Shown in pieces: positions 53,019-58,007 of a DNA stretch of 58,007 bases. Each line of letters starts with the position of its first letter. Within the stretch, counting starts at the first letter, position 1. The notes beneath the pieces are model-generated. The model was not told the origin of the DNA, did not search any database, and worked only from the letters and a program-made list of their open reading frames with translations. The stretch lies in contig JAQWBI010000009.1 of NCBI GenBank assembly GCA_028706475.1, forward strand, positions 1 through 58,007, in the 5' to 3' direction. This DNA is from Candidatus Cloacimonadota bacterium (lineage in GTDB: Bacteria > Cloacimonadota > Cloacimonadia > Cloacimonadales > Cloacimonadaceae). Made by a program: the position numbers and the translations under genes.

Positions 53019-53620
53019 GCAAGTATCTTCAGGAGACCAGAAAAGCCAAGGGGATAGACTATGCCCAAATCTGGGAGGATATCCGCATCGGAGAAGCTCA
53101 GATTCGCGCATTAGAAGAAAACCGGCTGTTCGACTTGGGTCATTATGGCTTTGTAAAAGTATTGGTTTACAACTATGCCCGCTATCTGGAAGCCGATTTG
53201 GACGCCGTGATGCAGGAATTCCGGGTGATGATGCCGGCAAACACCAAAAAGGAGTTCAAGCCCAGCAAAGTAGTGAAAGAAAAGAAGATAATGCTCTCCA
53301 CAAACTTCCTCTGGACTGTGGGAATAGTGGTTATTGTGGCTATTTTGGGCTCAATCCTATTTCAGGGATATCGGCAGGGTTGGCTCAAAACACCGGATTT
53401 CTTTAGCAGGGAAGATAAGCCTCAGCAAAGCGAACCGGTAGAGGACGAACCGCTGGTAACGCGTGATAGCCTCCGGATTAGAATGCGCATATTGAGTGAA
53501 AGCATTCCCCAAAGCAACGTGATAACAAGTGACAATCATACTTTTCACATTGCTGCGGATACCACTGATTATATCGGCAATATCCTGGGGGAAAGCCCCG
53601 TAAACGTCCCGATTCACTAG
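53006..53620 (+). CDS. RodZ-like HTH-transmembrane protein, 3' end at an inserted element
   Basis: The 204-residue product has an N-terminal helix-turn-helix of the RodZ type (GKYLQETRKAKGIDYAQIWE; YGFVKVLVYNYARYL) and a transmembrane helix at ~95-118, then an acidic linker. RodZ links MreB to the membrane in rod-shape control. The periplasmic part is short, about 50 residues, versus the family's DUF4115 domain. Its stop TAG (53618-53620) is the TAG of the element's terminal CTAG. So the gene may have been shortened by insertion. Confidence 0.7.
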   Translation: MENLGKYLQETRKAKGIDYAQIWEDIRIGEAQIRALEENRLFDLGHYGFVKVLVYNYARYLEADLDAVMQEFRVMMPANTKKEFKPSKVVKEKKIMLSTNFLWTVGIVVIVAILGSILFQGYRQGWLKTPDFFSREDKPQQSEPVEDEPLVTRDSLRIRMRILSESIPQSNVITSDNHTFHIAADTTDYIGNILGESPVNVPIH

Positions 53621-53899
53621 TGTCATGTCAAGCATGGTGTGGTAATCTGCGAGTTGCCACAACGACCTAAGGGAGCTTTTGAATCATGCTCCTCATTCCC
53701 TTTGCCCTATGCAGTGTTGAAGCTGATATCAAGCCGTTATCATCCTGTGTTCACTCGATGATAACCCGATAATATCAGGTTCAAGTATCGATAAACCAGA
53801 GGAGGAATAAAGCTTTTGAACCGTTTGGTAGATTATCTGCCAAGTTCGAGTTTAACGGTCCAGTAGACAAACGACATTCGTACCTTGACGATTCACTAG
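53617..53899 (-). mobile_element. MITE-like non-coding element, copy 2 (283 bp), inverted relative to copy 1
   Basis: The reverse complement starts CTAGTGAATCGTCAAGG and ends CTTGACATGACACTAG, matching 47064-47330 along the full length. It is 16 bp longer, from small indels in the flanks of the palindrome. It contains palindromic repeat copy E. Sequence outside the CTAG ends is unrelated between copies. Its left end supplies the stop codon of the RodZ-like gene. Confidence 0.75.
53719..53782 (-). repeat. 64-bp imperfect palindromic repeat, copy E (inside the MITE-like element)
   Basis: GAAGCTGATATCAAGCCG, TTATCATC, then GATGATAACCCGATAATATC and AGGTTC: the reverse complement of copy D, identical over its full 64 bp. 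Confidence 0.75.
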
Positions 53900-54255
53900 C
53901 ATTGTAGCTGTTTGTACTGTGCTGATTTAGCGAAATGGATTCCCTCGAAGTGGAAGAGTCCTACAGTATCCCTGTCTGGCTTACCCCGACTACGCATCCC
54001 AAGGGTCTCTCAAAGACATCCTGAGTGCGGCTTGGAAACTGCTCAGGTAGAGCTTTAGATGGATGTGAGATATCAGCTTATAAGTTTCTGTGACCTCGTT
54101 TATACAAGCTTTGGTGATGTGAACTGGAGTTTCGTAAGGACTCAAATCTATGTTTTGGATAATGGAGGGGATGTGAGTAGACAAATTGTTGCTTGACATA
54201 TTCTCTCTGAATAATCCTATGGGAAAAACTGTGTTTACTACAGATTGAGGAGACT
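53900..54255. other. Intergenic region, no gene seen, with a possible promoter at its end
   Basis: No convincing coding frame is seen. A short minus-strand frame at 53990-54199 has no recognisable features. TTGACA at 54193-54198 with a poor -10 (CCTATG after 17 bp) is the only promoter-like signal before the lipoprotein gene, whose ribosome site GAGGAGA is at 54247. Confidence 0.5.
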
Positions 54256-55530
54256 ATGAAAAGAACAGTTATTTGTTTCGCTTGTTTTGTTTTGCTTTTA
54301 TTGACGGCTTGCGGGGATAGCGGCACCGATCCCAATAAAGGCTTGCCGGTTATCGAAACCCTTCCTGTGTCTCAGATAGAGCTTGGCATTCCGAATATAA
54401 GTATCAAAATTATCTCTCCGGGCGATTCACCTCTTACCGAGCTGGCCCTATGCTGGGGTGAAAATCCCAATCCTGATCTTAGTGGAGACCATTATGACCT
54501 CGATCCATACTATGATGAGTATCCCTATACCATGTCTCACACTCTCTACGGACTGGAACCGGGAGCGAAAGTATACGTGAGGTCTTATGCCAAGAATGAG
54601 CATGGAGAAGTTTGGGGAAATGAGATCAGCTTCACGATGTTACCAATGCACTGGGACGTTATTGATCTGGGACAGAATTTTACCATCAACAGTATTCACT
54701 TTCATGATGCTAATAATGGCTGGCTCTGTGGTAGTAATGGGCAGGTAAAACAAAGCATTGATGGCGGAATGACCTGGTTCGACGTTAATACTGGAACCAA
54801 TTCGTACTTGTCAGATATGTTTTGGCTGGATACCAATACTGGTTGGATTGTAGGTAGTCAGAACACAGTGCTCCGTACCACCAGCGGCGGCAGAAGTTGG
54901 CAGTTGATTGATGCCGGCACTGTCGAAAGCGAACAGTTCAGCGGCGTTTACTTTGAAGACACTTCAACAGGCTATCTGGTATCTATTTACGGAGCTGTGA
55001 TCAAGACCACAGATGGTGGAGAAAGTTGGACACAGATACGTAATGAGGGTACCTTGTGTTTTAATGAAATCTGGGCACAAGGATCTACTATAATAATGTT
55101 TGGTCAGGGTTTACGCATCAGCAATGACGGCGGTGAAACCTGGACGACGGGCTTGAACACTAACCACGAGTACTATGGATACTTTTACCGGGAACCCGGA
55201 TTCATGTGGGTGGTCGGAGAGGACAGTGATACAGGCGATGGGAAAGTGTATCGCACGGAAGACATGGGACAAACATGGAGTCTGATCAAACACTTGTGTG
55301 ACTATACCATAAACGAAATCTGTGCCGCTCCAGGAAGCTCCAAGATGTGGTTTGTAGGTGATTATGGGTCCATTTACAGCTCCACGAATGACGGCCTTTC
55401 CTGGACAATGAACTACAACCTTCTTGGATCTGTAATGTTCAAAACTATCTGTGCGGTGGATGAAAACACAGTCTGGATTGGGGGATCCTTGGGGAGACTG
55501 CTAAAGCTGAAGACAGCAGAATCACAGTGA
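54256..55530 (+). CDS. Lipoprotein with a fibronectin-III-like domain and Asp-box (YCF48-type) repeats
   Basis: The 424-residue product has a lipobox LTAC (Cys19), then a domain of ~100 residues ending GLEPGAKVYVRSYAKNEHGE, which is fibronectin-III-like. After it are six Asp-box motifs of the S/T-x-D-G-G-x-T-W kind (SIDGGMTW, TTDGGESW, SNDGGETW, TEDMGQTW, STNDGLSW and a variant TTSGGRSW). These predict a beta-propeller related to BNR/YCF48 repeats. It is likely anchored to the outer membrane and faces the cell exterior or periplasm. Its binding partner is unknown. Related domain remnants are at 21501. Confidence 0.8.
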   Translation: MKRTVICFACFVLLLLTACGDSGTDPNKGLPVIETLPVSQIELGIPNISIKIISPGDSPLTELALCWGENPNPDLSGDHYDLDPYYDEYPYTMSHTLYGLEPGAKVYVRSYAKNEHGEVWGNEISFTMLPMHWDVIDLGQNFTINSIHFHDANNGWLCGSNGQVKQSIDGGMTWFDVNTGTNSYLSDMFWLDTNTGWIVGSQNTVLRTTSGGRSWQLIDAGTVESEQFSGVYFEDTSTGYLVSIYGAVIKTTDGGESWTQIRNEGTLCFNEIWAQGSTIIMFGQGLRISNDGGETWTTGLNTNHEYYGYFYREPGFMWVVGEDSDTGDGKVYRTEDMGQTWSLIKHLCDYTINEICAAPGSSKMWFVGDYGSIYSSTNDGLSWTMNYNLLGSVMFKTICAVDENTVWIGGSLGRLLKLKTAESQ

Positions 55531-55807
55531 GTTTATGCAGTAGGACTAAGCTCCGGTCGTAACCGAAACCACCTTGCATTACAGGTGATGTAGATTGAGG
55601 CTATGGATGATCACGCCTTGTGGCACCGTATATCCATCATCATGCCTTGATCTTGGTTCATACAGGTATTGTGATGAGAACTAGATCATCATTGAAGTTA
55701 CGATAAGGTATAAGATACAGTGCATCCAGTTATTTTTGGTTTGAGAATACTAAATGCTTGACAAAAAAACGCCGCTAAAAAAGTTTGGAAAAACATATTT
55801 AAAAATG

Positions 55808-55882
55808 GGTCCAGTAACTCAGTGGTAGAGTATCTGCCTTTTAAGCAGAGAGTCGATGGTTCGAGTCCATCCTGGATCACCA
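55808..55882 (+). tRNA. tRNA-Lys (anticodon TTT)
   Basis: Acceptor GGTCCAG pairs with CTGGATC (one G-U), discriminator A, CCA encoded. The anticodon arm TCTGCCTTTTAAGCAGA gives TTT. The T-arm GATGGTTCGAGTCCATC is perfect. Confidence 0.95.
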
Positions 55883-55891
55883 AATATTTGC

Positions 55892-55966
55892 GACCCCTTC
55901 GTCTATCGGTCAGGACTCAAGATTTTCATTCTTGCAAGAGGGGTTCGATTCCCCTAGGGGTCGCCA
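55892..55966 (+). tRNA. tRNA-Glu (anticodon TTC)
   Basis: Acceptor GACCCCT pairs with AGGGGTC, discriminator G, CCA encoded. Anticodon arm CAAGATTTTCATTCTTG gives TTC. The D-arm GTCTATCGGTCAGGAC and T-arm AGGGGTTCGATTCCCCT are intact. It lies 9 nt after tRNA-Lys. Confidence 0.95.
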
Positions 55967-55982
55967 AATATATATAGAGCTA

Positions 55983-56004
55983 AGGTGCGTCTGCGCCTTT
56001 TTTA
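55983..56004 (+). terminator. Terminator between the two tRNA-Glu genes
   Basis: AGGTGC and GCGCCT form a 6-bp stem (one G-U) around GTCT, followed by a T-tract. The Lys-Glu transcript may end here; the third tRNA would then need its own promoter or readthrough. Confidence 0.6.
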
Positions 56005-56008
56005 TTGC

Positions 56009-56084
56009 GTCCCGTTCGTCTAGTGGCCTAGGACTCGTGATTCTCAGTCATGCAACAGGGGTTCGATTCCCCTACGGGATGCCA
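56009..56084 (+). tRNA. tRNA-Glu (anticodon CTC)
   Basis: Acceptor GTCCCGT pairs with ACGGGAT (one G-U), discriminator G, CCA encoded. Anticodon arm CGTGATTCTCAGTCATG gives CTC. T-arm AGGGGTTCGATTCCCCT is shared with the first tRNA-Glu. Together the pair reads both Glu codons. Confidence 0.94.
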
Positions 56085-56228
56085 TTATTTTGTCCGGAAG
56101 TATCAACCTACAATATAATCTCCAAGCATTACTATCTGCTATCTTGACCTGTCTTTGAATAGATCTTTATATTCTTTTTCGCTCGTACATGTAAAAAAAT
56201 GCCGATCAGGATGCTTGGATGATTATTG

Positions 56229-57950
56229 TCAAACCTCCACATTACATTGCTGACAGGCGTTCAACTCGCTGCGGATGGTTGCCCACACAAAGCGGCGGTC
56301 TCTACTGGTTACCAGGTTACGGGCTTTCTGGTGATCCTGCATGGCGCCAGCGATGCCTTGAAGTATCTGTAGCTGGGCATTGGGAGATTCTTTGGGAGTG
56401 ATGACCAACACTATTAAACGCACCAAGTTGCCGTCAGGACTGTCCCATTCCAGGCCTTGTCTGGTATGAAAAGCGAATACAAAGGATTTCTCCAGGTTTT
56501 CCAAGCGGGCGTGGGGAATGGCAATTGAGCCTCCCATGGCTGTGCTCATCTGTTCTTCCCGCAGTTTTATCTCGTGATAAATGGTGTCCCGGCTGATCTT
56601 GGTTTTTCGAGCCACGATACTGCTCATGTAGCGCAGCATCTCATCGCGGGTGCTGCTTTCTGAATCGATATATACATCGTCTTCGTCAAACAGGATGTCA
56701 AAAATGCTTCGTTTCAACTTACGCACGGTTTGAGACAGCCAGGGGCCAAAGACGATGGTTGAGATAATGGCAGCAGCAATGATGCTTACCAGTACTTTTT
56801 CGGAGATCAGGCCGCTGGAATATGCCAGCATGGCTACCACAATGTGCATTTGCCCGCCCGGAGTATGACTGATGGCGATCACGGAGAGATTGGATTTGCT
56901 TTGCCCAGACCACTTTGAGCCAAGATATGCTGCCAAATAGCGTGCTCCAATACCAATTGCGCTGATCACCAGTACCAGGAACCAATCGAAATTGGCGATA
57001 AAATCCAAGTGTAAACCGATGTTGGCAAAGAAAATGGGTACAAACACAGAATAAACTAGGCGATTCATCACAAAGCGGTCTTGTTCGGTGATGTGAGTGG
57101 TTTCACCCAGGATGGTTCCAGCAATGAAGAAACCGAATAAAGAGTGAATTCCGATGTTCAGGGTTGCAGCGCCAAAGATGGCACCCACTACCATGATAAA
57201 AGTAATCTTCAGACCGGAGTTTTCTCCCATATGGTTGTGGATAAAGGTCATAGCCTTGTCCACGACTCTTCGCAAAAGGGTCAGGCTGATGACGGTGAAT
57301 GCCAGTGTAAGCAGTACTAAGCGGACGATAAAGCTGATCTCCAGCGATCCGTGAGCAAAAAGACCCAGGATGATAGTGAAGATCACCCAACCGGCTATGT
57401 CGTTGATAGTAAGAGCAGATAGGATCAAGAAACCCACATCAGTTTTCAGGATGTTCAAATCCCTCAATCCCCGAATGGCTACGGGGAGGGCGCTGATGGT
57501 CATGATAGCAGAGATAAACAGGGCAAACAGCACTCTTTGAGAGGGATCGGTAAGATAGCGTTCCGGCAGGAAATAGATGGGGACAAAGCACAGAATGATG
57601 GGCAAAACTAGATCTATTGCGGAGAGCTTGATGGCGTCTTTGCGTTGTTTCCACACACGGGAGAAATTGATCTCCAAGCCCGTCTCCATCAGCAGAAAAA
57701 AGTTGCCAAACCACGCCAGAGCTTCCAACATGGAGCGTTGAACTACATCATCGGGGAAAAGATAACTTTGCACCCCAGGAGCAAGCTTGCCTAATATGGC
57801 AGGACCCAAAACTATACCCACCAGAAGTTCTGCAGTCACACTGGATTGCTTCAGTTTCTCGAAGAGGTAGCCTGCGATCTTGCAGAGCCCCAAAAGCAAT
57901 GCAAACTGGATGAGAAACAGCATCAAATGGTGTTCTGTAATAGGTCCCAT
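56229..57950 (-). CDS. CPA2-type cation/proton antiporter with a C-terminal PTS EIIA domain
   Basis: The 573-residue product has ~12 membrane helices of the Kef/CPA2 type (LLVGIVLGPAILG; INDIAGWVIFTIILG with the ion-site Asp; HSLFGFFIAGTILGE) and then a cytoplasmic domain of ~150 residues. That domain resembles PTS fructose/nitrogen EIIA, with the phospho-acceptor His in GGSIAIPHARLENLE. Such fusions may let the phosphotransferase system tune ion transport; here this is inferred from the fold. ATG 57950 is preceded by AGGAGA; a TTG at 57953 adds one residue. Confidence 0.85.
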   Translation of the reverse strand: MGPITEHHLMLFLIQFALLLGLCKIAGYLFEKLKQSSVTAELLVGIVLGPAILGKLAPGVQSYLFPDDVVQRSMLEALAWFGNFFLLMETGLEINFSRVWKQRKDAIKLSAIDLVLPIILCFVPIYFLPERYLTDPSQRVLFALFISAIMTISALPVAIRGLRDLNILKTDVGFLILSALTINDIAGWVIFTIILGLFAHGSLEISFIVRLVLLTLAFTVISLTLLRRVVDKAMTFIHNHMGENSGLKITFIMVVGAIFGAATLNIGIHSLFGFFIAGTILGETTHITEQDRFVMNRLVYSVFVPIFFANIGLHLDFIANFDWFLVLVISAIGIGARYLAAYLGSKWSGQSKSNLSVIAISHTPGGQMHIVVAMLAYSSGLISEKVLVSIIAAAIISTIVFGPWLSQTVRKLKRSIFDILFDEDDVYIDSESSTRDEMLRYMSSIVARKTKISRDTIYHEIKLREEQMSTAMGGSIAIPHARLENLEKSFVFAFHTRQGLEWDSPDGNLVRLIVLVITPKESPNAQLQILQGIAGAMQDHQKARNLVTSRDRRFVWATIRSELNACQQCNVEV

Positions 57951-58007
57951 CAATTCTCCTATTAGGTTACACTAATCAAGCATTGGCGGTCATTTGACCT
58001 TTTACAT

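Noticed and set aside
53990-54199. 69-codon minus-strand frame downstream of the element
   Set aside because: No ribosome site, domain or homologous motif; probably chance.

Overview
The window looks like a chromosomal segment of an anaerobic, didermic, fermentative bacterium. The signs are HydB/HydC-type flavin-FeS genes, two phosphate butyryltransferase-like genes, peptidoglycan genes with diaminopimelate synthesis, and lipoproteins with lipoboxes. No respiratory or quinone gene is present. Ribosomal details (L2 with HPMGGGEG, zinc-type S14 and L36) and the fibronectin-III and Asp-box surface proteins fit the FCB group, and I suspect Candidatus Cloacimonadota. That assignment is an inference from gene content, not from a search.

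Layout. (1) 446-14827 is an unbroken S10-spc-alpha ribosomal protein operon (rpsJ to rplQ) including secY, map, infA and rpoA; adk is absent between secY and map. It ends at a clear terminator. Its leader holds two mutually exclusive hairpins inside a short ORF with a strong Shine-Dalgarno sequence. (2) 15178-21002 encodes a secreted protein with 13 G-[N/D]-D-x-Y repeats, then rsmG, parA, parB and a dTDP-glucose 4,6-dehydratase; rsmG-parA-parB is usually found near a chromosome origin. (3) 21003-21881 is a repeat-rich intergenic region with a 44-bp tandem array and a decayed fibronectin-III gene. (4) 21882-29904 holds two convergent redox units: a fused PreT-PreA-like dihydropyrimidine dehydrogenase, and a HydC-HydB operon whose third subunit is a 1092-residue fusion of a [2Fe-2S] domain, a GltD-type FAD/NAD(P) module, ferredoxin clusters and a degenerate molybdopterin-oxidoreductase domain. 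(5) 30435-38547 has a MacB-like ABC exporter, a YihY-family protein, purH, tRNA-Ser, sppA and RNase G. (6) 38885-46746, mostly minus strand, has a VanY-like carboxypeptidase, rmuC, glyA, rpiB, two ptb paralogues and an outer-membrane lipoprotein pair (COG3014-like and LpoB-like). (7) 47064-53899 is bounded by two inverted copies of a ~270-bp non-coding element. It holds gene fragments, a flavin-family protein, fetAB, an M20 peptidase, dapB, dapF and a RodZ-like gene. (8) 54256-57950 has an Asp-box lipoprotein, tRNA-Lys and two tRNA-Glu genes, and a CPA2 antiporter with a C-terminal PTS EIIA domain.

The most unusual aspect is the layered non-coding repeat content of the intergenic regions. A ~64-bp imperfect palindrome occurs five times, twice inside MITE-like elements with CTAG ends. 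A second ~25-50 bp box occurs near two of the palindromes and also forms the terminal inverted repeats of a 187-bp element. None of these encodes a transposase. The most unusual proteins are the redox fusion without an H-cluster or Mo ligand and the G-N-D-x-Y repeat protein.
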